A stretch of DNA of 64,000 nucleotides from CAWGXG01 sp963826505 (GCA_963826505.1 CAWGXG010000006.1:434001-498000), one strand, 5' to 3'. Positions 55,349 through 64,000 are shown, counted from the stretch's first letter. The notes: generated by a model from the letters alone, not told the origin. Translations and numbers: made by a program.

Positions 55349-57583
55349 ATGTTGCCCGATACCATGTGGACCAATACATCCTCTATCCCTCAGACCATTT
55401 TGGACAAACTCACCCAGGCCTTAACGCCTGCCGAATGGCTGGATGCCGTAAGCGACTATGCGCGGGCACATGGCGCAACCACCGGTTTGTTACTGTATCT
55501 TCACATGCGGGAAGATCAACCCGGGGTGCTGGATTATGCCGAAATCGCGGCGGAGTGGACAACGTCTGGCGCGAAAGTGGGGACCGTAGGAACCCGGTAT
55601 TTCAACGCCGAAGATACGGATTTTGCGCGGGCATTTTTGAACGGTCTCACCCAGCCTTTGCTCGTGCCTGATGTGTTGAATCATACCGACGTGAAAGGAC
55701 AGACGCGCGATTTCTTCGCCAGTCTTGACGTGCGCGGCATGGCCGTGCTGCCCCTCAACGTCAAGGGCCGGTGGGCGGCGGAGCTGGTCTTCGGCTGGAA
55801 TGTCCCGGTGATCTTCACAGAAGACGATCTGCGCAGCTATTCGAGCCTGATCGCGCAGGCCGGACCCGTTATCGACACAATGCATCTCTACGAGCGCAGC
55901 CTGGAACGATCTGCGCGCGCCGAAATCTTGCTGGCGATCAATACGGCGCTGTCACGCGCCACGAATGAAGCGGAAATTCTGGCGGCGTTGGCGCTGTACA
56001 CCGATCGCGATCCGCCCCAAACCATGGCCTTGATCTATTTGGATCGCAGTCGCCCTCAAACTGATCTGGCGCTGACGATTATGGCTGTCTGGCAGGGCGG
56101 GCGTATTCGTGAGGATCACCCGCGTCGCGGCGTGACGTTCACGCTTTACGATGATGATTTTGCCCGCCTGTGGGTATCCTACCCAGGACAGGCGATGTTG
56201 GTTGGTGATACCTATAGCGATCCGCGCGTGAGCACGCGTTCGCGAGACCGGATGCAAAACATTGGGATTCGCGCGTTAGCCTTGCTACCCCTGTACAGTT
56301 ATGGGCAGTGGCAGGGCATCGTGAGTATCGAATGGCCCATTCCTCACGAATTCACATCCGCCGAACGGTACATCTACCCCATGCTGCTGCAAACGCTGCC
56401 TTCGGTTGTGGCCAGCCGTCGGGCTTACCTGGATGCGGAAGACGCACGGCAGGAACGCGAACTGCTCTACAACGCCAGCAAAGGCATCAATGCCGCCCAT
56501 TCGTTTAGCGAGATTGTAGAGGCATTGGTGCGTCTCGATCTTGATGATCTCAGTATCGTGTTGTGGGTGTGGGAACGCTACGACCTGGCAAGCGCCAGTT
56601 ACATGGAACTCGTTGCCAAGAGCCATGACAGCGTCTGGTCGCTGGGGACGCGGCTGCCCGTTGACCGCGTGCCGTTGGTCCACTCTATAGAATGTGAAAC
56701 GCTGATCGTCATTGAAGATACCGCCCAGCGCTCACAGGTCGATCCTATCACGGCCGCGACCACGGAGAGTTCGGGCTACCATGCCTTGCTCTCCGTTCCG
56801 CTCTGCCTGGACGGGCGCTTTATGGGGCTGCTCGGTTTTGAAACGCAGCAGCCACGTGTGTTCAGCGCGCGGGAAAAGCTCCTGGCGACAGGTATTGGCG
56901 AACTGGTGACTGCCGCGGTCGAACGCATGCGGTTGAAAGAAGACGCAGACCGCCTGACCGAACGGGCGCAGGAAATGGCTGCTCTGGAGGAACGCAACCG
57001 GCTGGCGCGTGAACTGCATGATTCCGTGTCACAGTCGTTATACGGTATCGCGCTCGGTACGCGGACGGCTCTAGCCCACCTTCGTCGCGATCCTGAGAAG
57101 GCCGCCGAGCCGCTGGATTACGTGCTGTCGCTGGCGGAAGCCGGGCTGACAGAAATGCGCGCCCTCATCTTCGAGCTGCGGCCTGAACTGCTGGAAAATG
57201 AAGGGCTGACGGTAGCCCTGATCAGCCAGCTTTTCTCACTTGAGACTCGCCACAACATCGAGGTTAAGACTGAACTGTGTGATGAACCGGATGTTTCGCT
57301 GGGCGTAAAAGAGGCGCTGTATCGAATCGCCCGCGAAGCGCTGCACAACACCGTCAAGCATGCCCGGGCGACTCGAATCGACTTCCGATTGCTGTGCGAG
57401 GCCGAACAGGTTGTGATGGATATTGCCGATAATGGCGTGGGGTTCGATGGATGTGCTGCGTTTCCAGGTCATCTGGGGCTGCAATCCATGCGCGAACGTG
57501 CCGCGCAGATAAACGGCACGTTCGCAGTTGAGAGTGTACCCGGTGAGGGAACGCGGATTACTGTGTGCGTGCCCCAAGTCTGA
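55349..57583 (+). CDS. GAF-domain sensor histidine kinase (HisKA_3/NarX class)
   Basis: A 744-residue soluble kinase without membrane helices. Three GAF-like regions are inferred at ~15-185, ~190-365 and ~380-530 (MAVLPLNVKGRWAAELVFG, IRALALLPLYSYGQWQGIVSIEW, YHALLSVPLCLDGRFMGLLGFE). The phospho-acceptor is H557 in EERNRLARELHDSVSQSLYGIALG, the HisKA_3 dimerisation motif. The HATPase_c domain ends the protein with EALHNTVKHARATRI, DNGVGFDG and HLGLQSMRERA. Absence of cysteine clusters argues against an Fe-S sensor; the signal is unknown. ATG 55349 is used; ATG 55364 is also possible. Confidence 0.92.
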   Translation: MLPDTMWTNTSSIPQTILDKLTQALTPAEWLDAVSDYARAHGATTGLLLYLHMREDQPGVLDYAEIAAEWTTSGAKVGTVGTRYFNAEDTDFARAFLNGLTQPLLVPDVLNHTDVKGQTRDFFASLDVRGMAVLPLNVKGRWAAELVFGWNVPVIFTEDDLRSYSSLIAQAGPVIDTMHLYERSLERSARAEILLAINTALSRATNEAEILAALALYTDRDPPQTMALIYLDRSRPQTDLALTIMAVWQGGRIREDHPRRGVTFTLYDDDFARLWVSYPGQAMLVGDTYSDPRVSTRSRDRMQNIGIRALALLPLYSYGQWQGIVSIEWPIPHEFTSAERYIYPMLLQTLPSVVASRRAYLDAEDARQERELLYNASKGINAAHSFSEIVEALVRLDLDDLSIVLWVWERYDLASASYMELVAKSHDSVWSLGTRLPVDRVPLVHSIECETLIVIEDTAQRSQVDPITAATTESSGYHALLSVPLCLDGRFMGLLGFETQQPRVFSAREKLLATGIGELVTAAVERMRLKEDADRLTERAQEMAALEERNRLARELHDSVSQSLYGIALGTRTALAHLRRDPEKAAEPLDYVLSLAEAGLTEMRALIFELRPELLENEGLTVALISQLFSLETRHNIEVKTELCDEPDVSLGVKEALYRIAREALHNTVKHARATRIDFRLLCEAEQVVMDIADNGVGFDGCAAFPGHLGLQSMRERAAQINGTFAVESVPGEGTRITVCVPQV

Positions 57584-57590
57584 GATCTGG

Positions 57591-58668
57591 CTATCGGCTG
57601 TATACGACCAGCGCGGCCTGACGGCTTTCGATCGTCGTGTTATTGGTGTAGCCGAAGGCGTACAGAATGCCTGAGCACGGACCCGACCCCACATCCCACG
57701 TGATCGTATTACCATCGGCCATGTTGTAGTCTGTACCGATCACATTGGGGTTGCCGGGAGCCCCGCAGTTCGACCCCGCGACAGGCAGGAAATAGTACTC
57801 CACAGAAGTCAGACCGGCGACGTTATTCCACGTGATCCAGAGCGTCTGGTTCGGGCTGATCATGCTGCACCGGTCGACTAGGCCCGCCACAGGCGACACC
57901 AGCAGATCACCGCTGCCCGAATTGGTCAGCGCAGGGCAGTCAAGCGGGGCATCCCCCATCTCGACCGCCACCTGTCCCGTTATGGGCAGCCCATTCGGGC
58001 CATAGACGTCCTGCCCCCACATGTCCTTAATCGTCAAGGTGAAGATCGCCGTTGGCGCGAAATCCACGCTCAGGTCGAGCGCGTCGAAGATCCCAACGGC
58101 GGGCAATTTCCCATAGCCGATGTACGCGCCGCGCGGTCCGGAGACACTTAACGTCACCCACGCCACATTGCTCGTATACCATTCCAGGCGCCGCGTATTG
58201 GCCGTAGTCACCAGATTGAAGCTGAGAAGGCGCGGCGCGGTGTCCATTGATGTTGGCACGGGAGTCAGGCTGGGAGCGGGAGTCAGAGTCGGCGCGGTCG
58301 GAATCGCGTGGCACGCGCAGCTGCTGGCCAACGAAGATGGTGTTGGCGTTTGCCAGACAGTTGGCAGCCGTCAGATCAGCGACACTAGTTCCAGCGCGCT
58401 GCGCAATCGTGCCGAGCGTATCGCCCACCACCACCACATAGACCGGCCAGTCCGCGCGCGGCGTGCAGTTAGCCACCGGGATGGGCGTGCTGGTTGGGTA
58501 GGGAGTCGCCGTCGCGGTGCTCGCTGCCGTTGCTGTGACGGTGGGCTGCGAAGTTGCGATCGGCATGGGCGTTGATGTGGATGGCGCAGGTTTGGTAGCC
58601 TCGGTGGCCATGCTGCACCCCAACATCATCACCATAGTAGCCATCATGAAAACGGCGATGCGTTGCAT
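57591..58668 (-). CDS. LysM-domain lipoprotein, one frameshift
   Basis: ATG 58668 has an excellent AGGAGGGG. The N-terminus is a lipoprotein-like signal (VFMMATMVMMLGC, lipidated C18 predicted), then a Thr/Pro-rich linker, then a LysM domain at ~75-121 (YVVVVGDTLGTIAQRAGTSVADLTAANCL...GQQLRVPR), which binds peptidoglycan-type glycans. Near 58306 one extra base breaks the frame; its removal continues RVPRIPTAPTLTPAPSLTPVPT and a ~220-residue beta-rich C-terminal domain with several cysteines. Corrected length is 358 residues. Convergent with the kinase gene; no operon partner. The role, probably envelope anchoring, is inferred. Confidence 0.8.
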
Positions 58669-58892
58669 AGAATTAGCCCCTCCTAGGGTTGCGACAAACG
58701 CCCTCATTGTAGGATGCCAGCCACTGGCGGTGAATTGGACTTCCAGATGATTCTCATCTCCGTCAAAAGGCTGAGATCCCATCCATCACAGGTCGCAGAC
58801 CAAAATCGGACCAATGCCAGACGCGTCACCCTCTGGAATGCGCTTCAATGGAGGCATAAATTCGACGGCATCTTCACAAGGAGAACGGCCCC

Positions 58893-60308
58893 ATGCAAAC
58901 GCTGCGCACGACTGTAGCTCAATTTACGCAAGCATCACTCACCGATTTGCGCTCGCAAATTCAGGGTGAAGTTCTTACTCCCGGTGAGGCGGGCTATGAA
59001 AATGCGCGCCAAGCCTGGAATCTCGCTCTCGATCAGCATCCGGCCTTGATTGTCGTGGCGCATCGACCTTCCGATGTGGTGGCCGCTGTCCGTTTCGCAG
59101 CAAGGGCGGGCTTGGGCATTGGCGTGCAATCGACCGGGCACGGTGTGGTCCGCCCCGCCGACGGCAATCTGCTGATCATCACCTCGCGCATGACCGGGGT
59201 TCAGGTCAACGCTGAAAACCAAACTGCCTGGGTCGAAGCAGGCGTAAAATGGGGAATGGTTCTCGCGAAAACGCAGGAAGTTGGGTTGGCTCCTCTGCTC
59301 GGATCGTCGCCCGACGTTGGCGTTGTGGGCTACACACTCGGTGGGGGCATGGGCTGGCTTGCCCGGAAGTACGGCCTGGCGGCTGACAGCGTGCGCTATT
59401 TCGAACTCGTCACGCCGGACGGTCAGCAGTTGCGCGTCAGCGCCACCGAAAACAGCGATCTGTTCTGGGGATTGCGCGGTGGTGGTGGCAACTTTGGAGT
59501 GATCACCGGTATGGAGATTCAACTGTACCCGGTCGCAACCGTGTACGGAGGCAGCCTCATCTACCCGGTGGAACATGCCAAAGCCGTCTTTACCCGCTAC
59601 CGCGAATGGATCGCTTCCGCTCCGGAAGAACTCACCAGCTCGATTGCGATTTTGAATTTCCCGCCCATCCCGGCCGTACCCGAATTTCTACGCGGACGTT
59701 CGGCGGTGTTGGTCAACGGCTGCTATGTGGGCGATCCGACAGAAGGTGAGGCCCTGGTTCGGCCCTGGCTGGACTGGATGGCTCCCATGGTGAGTAGTTT
59801 CCGCGCCATGCCTTTCAGCGAAGTCGCGTCGATCAGCAACGATCCGGTCGATCCGCTGCCGGGCACGACTACCGCGGAGTGGCTGGCCGATCTCAGCGAC
59901 GAGGTTATCAACACCGTGATTCGTTATGCGGTATCGGTGAACGGTTCATCACCGATCACCAAGACGGAAATCCGCCACGCGGGGGGTGCGATTGCCCGCG
60001 GCAGTGCGCAGGCCAGCGCCTATGGCAACCGTGACAGCTCGCTGCTCCTGCAAATGATCAGCACGCTGCACGGCCCAGACGCACGCCAGATCGTGGATCT
60101 TCACAACGCCGACTTCAAGCGCGACCTGCTGCCGCACCTGACGGGGGGCGTCTACATGAATTTCATGGATGGGGAAGAAGCCCGCGCGCGTACTAAAGAC
60201 GCCTACGCACCGGAGTCGTATCAGCGGCTGACGCAACTGAAGTCCAAATACGATCCGGATAACCGTTTTCGGTTCGGTTTCAATATCGCCGCCGATACAG
60301 CGGAATAA
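58893..60308 (+). CDS. FAD-linked oxidase, berberine-bridge (BBE) type
   Basis: A 471-residue flavoprotein of the PCMH/vanillyl-alcohol-oxidase superfamily; AAGGAGAAC precedes ATG 58893. The FAD domain has HRPSDVVAAVRFAA, the STGHG motif whose H83 would carry covalent FAD, and the GVVGYTLGGGMGWLARKYGLAADSV block. The second-linkage Cys of bicovalent enzymes is absent at that loop (SSPDVGVV). The C-terminal BBE motif is YMNFMD...YQRLTQLKSKYDPDNRFRFGFNI. No signal peptide is visible. Such enzymes oxidise sugars, alcohols or alkaloid-like compounds; the substrate is unknown. Confidence 0.9.
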   Translation: MQTLRTTVAQFTQASLTDLRSQIQGEVLTPGEAGYENARQAWNLALDQHPALIVVAHRPSDVVAAVRFAARAGLGIGVQSTGHGVVRPADGNLLIITSRMTGVQVNAENQTAWVEAGVKWGMVLAKTQEVGLAPLLGSSPDVGVVGYTLGGGMGWLARKYGLAADSVRYFELVTPDGQQLRVSATENSDLFWGLRGGGGNFGVITGMEIQLYPVATVYGGSLIYPVEHAKAVFTRYREWIASAPEELTSSIAILNFPPIPAVPEFLRGRSAVLVNGCYVGDPTEGEALVRPWLDWMAPMVSSFRAMPFSEVASISNDPVDPLPGTTTAEWLADLSDEVINTVIRYAVSVNGSSPITKTEIRHAGGAIARGSAQASAYGNRDSSLLLQMISTLHGPDARQIVDLHNADFKRDLLPHLTGGVYMNFMDGEEARARTKDAYAPESYQRLTQLKSKYDPDNRFRFGFNIAADTAE

Positions 60309-60343
60309 CCTGAGCGTTGCTAGGTGATCTATAGGTCGATGAT

Positions 60344-60372
60344 GAAAAGATGGGGCCCCGCCCCATCTTTTC
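60344..60372 (+). terminator. Perfect 13-bp stem terminator after the FAD oxidase gene
   Basis: GAAAAGATGGGGC (60344-60356) and GCCCCATCTTTTC (60360-60372) flank a 3-nt loop, 36 bp past the stop codon. The 3' arm ends in TTTT. This is the clearest intrinsic-type terminator in the window. Confidence 0.8.
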
Positions 60373-60663
60373 GCGTGTTCGTCCTATCCTCACCCTATCC
60401 CCAATGGTTCATTTCCCCGACGCGCGGCGCCTGTGGTCTCGTTTTCGGTACAATGTGCGTCGTTTTCGCCTTATGCGCTATACTCGATCCCTGCGCGTCA
60501 TGCGAGGGCGCTTGTTTGTTTTTGCGAGTGCGATTCGTGTCAATTAGCCTTGCCAACGATCGGAAAAGGCGTCGAAACAATCATCGTGGTTAAAGGTTTC
60601 TAGCGAACGAGGAATTCCAGCGTTGGTAACAAGACGTTATCATGTCATCATAGGGCTGCTAAG
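60373..60663. other. Intergenic region before the aminosugar cassette
   Basis: No gene is supported. TACAAT (~60449) and TATACT (~60480) could be -10 boxes for the glycosyltransferase gene but lack recognisable -35 partners. A 47-codon Arg-rich open frame (60404-60547) has no ribosome-binding site. Confidence 0.4.
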
Positions 60664-61602
60664 ATGTCATTGTCGGTGATCGTGCCCGTGTATAATGGCG
60701 CTTTGACCTTAGGGGAGCTGACACGCCGTCTGTCGCAGGTTCTTCCTACGGTCGCCGAGCAATACGAGCTTATTTTTGTGGAAGACGCGAGTCCCGACAA
60801 TAGTTGGGAAGTCATTGGACAACTGGCCGAGGACTACACCTGGGTACGCGGCATCAAGCTCATGCGAAATTCTGGCCAGCACAACGCGATCCTGTGTGGG
60901 ATTCGCGCCGCGCAGTATGATATCGTCATCACTATGGATGACGATCTGCAACATCCCCCTGAAGAAATATCCCTGTTGCTCGAAAAACTGTCTGAAGGGT
61001 ATGACGTGGTCTACGGCACGCCCCAACATGACGAGCACAGCCTGTGGCGTAACGCGGCCAGTCGCATCACGAAGTTGGCGCTGAGAAGCACCATGGGGGT
61101 CGACATAGCACCCAATGTTAGCGCATTCCGAGTATTTCGAACCTACCTTCGGGACGCTTTTGCTAATTATTGGAGCCCCTACGTCGCGATCGACGTTCTG
61201 CTTTCGTGGGGCACAAACCGCTTTGGGGCGGTTCCGGTGCAGCACAGCCCACGTAAGGCCGGAGCTTCGAACTATACATTTCGCAAGTTGACGCTGCATG
61301 CCATCAATATGATCACCGGCTTCAGTACGGTGCCGCTCCAACTCGCCAGCTGGATCGGGTTCGCCTTCACGCTGTTTGGCGGCGTGATTCTGATCTACGT
61401 CCTTGGGCACTATTTTTTGTTAGGGGGAGGCGTGCCCGGGTTCCCCTTCCTGGCGTCAATCATTGCGCTGTTTTCGGGAGCGCAACTGTTTGCACTCGGC
61501 ATTATCGGAGAATATCTAGCTCGGATGCATTTCCGCATGATGGATCGGCCTTCCTATACCATTCAACAAACACGCAATCCCAGGCAGGAAGAGGGAGCGT
61601 GA
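60664..61602 (+). CDS. GT2 polyprenyl-phosphate glycosyltransferase (DPM1/ArnC-like)
   Basis: A 312-residue membrane-anchored GT-A transferase. The nucleotide-sugar domain shows LSVIVPVYNGALTLGELTRRL, ELIFVEDASPDNSWEVI, and the metal-binding D92-D94 in IVITMDDDLQHPPEEI. The acceptor-side motif SPRKAGASNYTFRKLTLHAINMITGFSTVPLQLASWIG precedes two C-terminal membrane helices, the arrangement of ArnC/DPM-type enzymes that load undecaprenyl phosphate with a sugar. The next two genes encode a sugar formyltransferase remnant and WecE, so the sugar is probably an (N-formyl) 4-amino-deoxyhexose. The stop at 61602 lies 3 bp before the next gene. Confidence 0.9.
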   Translation: MSLSVIVPVYNGALTLGELTRRLSQVLPTVAEQYELIFVEDASPDNSWEVIGQLAEDYTWVRGIKLMRNSGQHNAILCGIRAAQYDIVITMDDDLQHPPEEISLLLEKLSEGYDVVYGTPQHDEHSLWRNAASRITKLALRSTMGVDIAPNVSAFRVFRTYLRDAFANYWSPYVAIDVLLSWGTNRFGAVPVQHSPRKAGASNYTFRKLTLHAINMITGFSTVPLQLASWIGFAFTLFGGVILIYVLGHYFLLGGGVPGFPFLASIIALFSGAQLFALGIIGEYLARMHFRMMDRPSYTIQQTRNPRQEEGA

Positions 61603-61605
61603 GTG

Positions 61606-62336
61606 ATGCATGTGGTATTGCTGTGCGCTACCCGGCGGGGGTCGATCTCATGTTCGTGGTGAGTTGGCACTATCTGATTCCCCGCAGTGTTTTCCAGGGC
61701 GCAACCCTCGGAAGCTTTGTGTTTCATGACTCGCTGCTGGCAGAATATCGGGGATTCGCTCCGACGGTGTGGGCCATGATCAATGGGGCATCGCAGACCG
61801 GCGTGAGTTTGTTGGAAATGGCTGACGACGTAGATTCGGGGGCGATTGTCAATCAAGAGCGCGTCCCGATTGGCGCGGACGATACCATCGCCACGGTTCT
61901 CGATCGCGTTACCGAGATATATCTGGTCCTGCTCGAACGCAATCTGCCTGCGCTATTGAAGGGGCAGGCACCGCACACACCACAAGATCGTACGCAGGCT
62001 ACATATACCTGCAAGCGAGTTCCAGAAGACAACTTGATCGCCTGATCGGCTTCCGCCGCAGATATCTACAATTTGATCCGCACGACAACCGTGCCCTATT
62101 CGGGCGCCTTCACCACATTCTTGGGTCGGAAACTGATTATATGGAGCGCTCAACGCACGTTTGAGGATCATCCGTTTGTCGGGCGTGTGATCGAAGCCAA
62201 ACTCGATGTGGGCGCGGTCGCATTGACAGGCGATGGCGCATTATTCCTGACCGAGTTACAACTGGTGGGCGAAGACCGCAAGTGCGCGGCAGATGTTCTG
62301 ACCAATTATCACGCACACCCTTGGACATTAGGCAAC
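61606..62336 (+). pseudogene. Sugar N-formyltransferase (ArnA/Fmt-like), internally deleted with in-frame stop
   Basis: ATG 61606 begins MHVVLLCATRRG, a plausible formyltransferase N-terminus, but within 12 codons the sense moves to another frame at 61641 (VDLMFVVSWHYLIPRSVF). The roughly 55-70 residues normally between these blocks are missing, so an internal deletion is inferred. The retained part has VFHDSLLAEYRGFAPTVWAMING (the catalytic His; the usual Asn two residues before it is Val), GVSLLEMADDVDSGAIV with the catalytic Asp, then TYTCKRVPEDNLIA and a TGA at 62043-62045 where the family usually has Trp (IDW). The same frame continues as SASAADIYNLIRTTTVPYSGAFT and a C-terminal domain and runs into wecE with no stop. 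Loss of function is likely. Confidence 0.7.
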
Positions 62337-63491
62337 ATGACCACTACAGCACAGCATAATATACCCTTCAACCGCCCCTGTCTTGAGGGCAACGAGCAAG
62401 ACTATATCCTACAGGCGATCGCTAAGGGACACATCTCTGGCGACGGTACCTTCACCCGACAATGCCACACCTATCTTGAGCAAGCGCTCGGTGTGCCCAA
62501 GGTGTTGCTCACTACGTCCTGTACCCATGCGCTGGAGATGGCAGCCCTGATTCTGGCTATTCAGCCGGGCGATGAAGTGATCGTCCCCGATTTTACATTT
62601 GTCTCGACAATCAACGCGTTCGTGTTGCGGGGTGCGCGCCCGGTGTTCATCGACATCCGCCCCGACACACTCAATATGGACGAGACCCAGCTCGAGGCGT
62701 TGATCACGCCGCGCACCAGGGCAATACTGCCTGTTCATTATGCAGGCGTTGGCTGCGAAATGGACGCGATACAGGCGGTCGCTGACCAGCATGGCATCGC
62801 TATCGTCGAAGACAATGCCCACGGGCTGTTTGGAAAATATAAGGGCAAATTCCTGGGAACCTTTGGGTGCATGGCGACTCAAAGTTTCCATGAAACCAAG
62901 AACTTTCAGTGCGGGGAAGGGGGCGCTCTGCTGATCAACGATATGAGTTATGCAGAACGCGCCGAAATCATTCGCGAAAAGGGGACCAATCGCAGCCGGT
63001 TCTTCCGCGGGCAGGTGGACAAATACACCTGGGTGGATATCGGCTCAAGTTATCTGCCGTCGGACCTGTTAGCTGCGTTTTTGTACGCTCAGTTCGAAGC
63101 GCGCGAGGCGATCCAGGCCAAACGGCAGATGATCTGGAAGCGGTATTGGGAAACCTTGCAGGACTGGGCGACGCGGCAGGACGTTCGCCTCCCGATCATT
63201 CCAGATCACTGCGACCAGTCGTATCACATGTTCTACCTCTTGATGCCCTCCTTGGAAGCGCGTCAGGCGCTCATCTCACACTTGAAGCAGCACGACATAC
63301 TGGCTGTATTTCACTATTTGCCGCTGCATCTTTCTGATATGGGGCAACGGTTCGGCGGCAAACCCGGACAATGTCCGGTGACTGAAGATGTCAGCGACCG
63401 GTTGTTACGATTGCCGTTTTACAACTGCCTGACGGAATCCGATCAGCGCCGGGTGATTGATGCTGTTTGTGAGTTTGACTTCGCGCCGTGA
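62337..63491 (+). CDS. wecE: dTDP-4-amino-4,6-dideoxygalactose transaminase
   Basis: A 384-residue PLP enzyme of the DegT/DnrJ/EryC1 family, very close to E. coli WecE/RffA: NIPFNRPCLEGNEQDYI, SGDGTFTRQCHTYLEQ, QPGDEVIVPDFTFVSTINAFVLRGA, PVHYAGVGCEMDAIQAVAD, EDNAHGLFG, the PLP lysine K188 in SFHETKNF, and REKGTNRSRFFRGQVDKYTWVDIGSSYLPSDL. It transfers an amino group from glutamate to dTDP-4-keto-6-deoxyglucose, giving dTDP-Fuc4N. ATG 62337 is used because the family N-terminus follows; the upstream formyltransferase frame is open into it without a stop, so a read-through fusion cannot be excluded. It appears intact and partners the GT2 gene upstream. Confidence 0.93.
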   Translation: MTTTAQHNIPFNRPCLEGNEQDYILQAIAKGHISGDGTFTRQCHTYLEQALGVPKVLLTTSCTHALEMAALILAIQPGDEVIVPDFTFVSTINAFVLRGARPVFIDIRPDTLNMDETQLEALITPRTRAILPVHYAGVGCEMDAIQAVADQHGIAIVEDNAHGLFGKYKGKFLGTFGCMATQSFHETKNFQCGEGGALLINDMSYAERAEIIREKGTNRSRFFRGQVDKYTWVDIGSSYLPSDLLAAFLYAQFEAREAIQAKRQMIWKRYWETLQDWATRQDVRLPIIPDHCDQSYHMFYLLMPSLEARQALISHLKQHDILAVFHYLPLHLSDMGQRFGGKPGQCPVTEDVSDRLLRLPFYNCLTESDQRRVIDAVCEFDFAP

Positions 63492-63651
63492 TCGAAGCCA
63501 GAGGTTAGCCTTCTGTGCGATGTGATCTCGCCGATGTTCCATAGTTGCAGCATTCGTCATTCAGCCCTTTGACTCCGCTTGCCCGATCCAAACTACCCGT
63601 AACCTGGCTCCCCGGTCCTCCCGTGAGTGCGAGCCACACCGCCCCGAATCA

Positions 63652-63682
63652 TTGTTCAATGCACTCCAAGCATATATATAAT
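63652..63682 (+). promoter_or_regulatory. Promoter before the cyclic-nucleotide-binding gene
   Basis: TTGTTC (63652-63657) with TATATA at 63675-63680 (17-bp spacing) or TATAAT at 63677-63682 (19-bp spacing), within an AT-rich patch 36 bp before the next start. Confidence 0.5.
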
Positions 63683-63717
63683 CTATTATCAATCCATTAC
63701 ACGACTGAGAGATTGTC

Positions 63718-64000
63718 ATGATTAACCTGACCCTGCGCGAATTCAAAAAACGCTTTCCACAGATTGGCTCGGCACTGGAACCCGATGAGCTTAAGGCGTT
63801 AATTGATCTGCTCAAAATCCAGTACGTAGAGGCCTCTGAGTTGCTCATTATTGAGGGCACAATCACAGACTCATTGTATTTTGTGTGGGAAGGTGAATTG
63901 GATGTAATCATGCAGTCTCCGGCTGGCGAATACAAAGTCGCCACCATTGAGCAGGGCACTCTGCTGGGTGAAATCTCCTTGCTCAGCCCTGGCAAGACAA
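63718..64000 (+). CDS. Cyclic-nucleotide-binding (Crp-like) domain protein, 3' end outside window
   Basis: Only the first 94 codons are present. After ATG 63718 and a short helical lead (NLTLREFKKRFPQIGSALEPDELKALIDLL), residues ~30-94 match the cNMP-binding beta-barrel: VEASELLIIEGTITDSLYFVWEGELDVIM, then TIEQGTLLGEISLLSPGKT, the start of the phosphate-binding cassette. Whether an HTH, a transport or an enzymatic domain follows is not visible. It has its own promoter and is not coupled to wecE (226-bp gap). Confidence 0.8.
   Translation, partial: MINLTLREFKKRFPQIGSALEPDELKALIDLLKIQYVEASELLIIEGTITDSLYFVWEGELDVIMQSPAGEYKVATIEQGTLLGEISLLSPGKT

Noticed and set aside
60404..60547. Arg-rich 47-codon open frame before the GT2 gene
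   Set aside because: No ribosome-binding site, no partner and no recognisable family; strongly biased composition is expected from this GC-skewed stretch.
62043..62045. In-frame TGA at a Trp position as UGA recoding
   Set aside because: TGA is used as a normal stop by many intact genes here (for example hemE and the ATGA overlaps), so a nonsense change in a damaged gene is simpler.

Overview
The window looks like a chromosomal segment of a moderately GC-rich bacterium, most likely Chloroflexota (Anaerolineae-like). This is inferred from gene content: coproporphyrin-type heme genes (HemG/HemY, HemH, a HemQ-family protein), a secreted CSLREA/beta-helix protein, polytopic GT-C glycosyltransferases with DUF2723 and GT87-like features, LuxR regulators with STAND ATPase domains, and GAF-rich HisKA_3 sensor kinases. 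No rRNA, tRNA, CRISPR array, insertion sequence or phage module was seen.

Layout. 1-4.9 kb: the 3' part of a large uncharacterised protein, a GT39 (ArnT/PMT-like) membrane glycosyltransferase and a luciferase-like flavin oxidoreductase. 5.0-16.8 kb: a heme locus. A radical SAM/SPASM protein resembling AhbD is divergent from an operon of regulator-hemA-hemC-hemD-hemB-hemQ::Rieske-hemE-hemH-hemG-hemL, mostly joined by 4-bp ATGA overlaps. It covers every step from glutamyl-tRNA to heme b by the coproporphyrin route, and carries two candidate enzymes for the last step, one oxygen-independent (AhbD-like) and one peroxide/oxygen-linked (HemQ fused to a Rieske domain). 17.0-24.3 kb: envelope glycosylation, with two tandem GT-C/beta-sandwich/TPR paralogues, a small secreted protein and a DUF2723 transferase. 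24.5-36.9 kb: an alpha-mannoside locus (GntR/LacI-type regulator with a palindromic operator, ABC sugar importer, PHP-family metallohydrolase, two convergent GH38 alpha-mannosidases). 37.0-50.4 kb: one secreted modular protein of about 4,440 residues. 51.1-57.6 kb: a STAND-type LuxR regulator, a small secreted protein behind tandem CCCC-N4-GGGG boxes, and a NarL-type two-component pair. 57.6-64 kb: a LysM lipoprotein, a BBE-type FAD oxidoreductase, an aminosugar cassette (DPM-like GT2, a broken sugar formyltransferase, wecE) and the start of a cyclic-nucleotide-binding protein.

A recurring property is single-base indels that break otherwise well-conserved reading frames (GT39, hemD, hemB, a small secreted gene, a permease, an ABC ATPase, one mannosidase, the giant gene, the LuxR gene, the LysM gene). 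Most are an extra base, often in a 2-4 base homopolymer, and coding sense resumes at once. They are therefore reported as single genes with frameshifts; sequencing or consensus error is the leading explanation, especially for the cluster of about ten between 28.2 and 30.1 kb. The sugar formyltransferase differs: it has an internal deletion and an in-frame stop, and is called a pseudogene.
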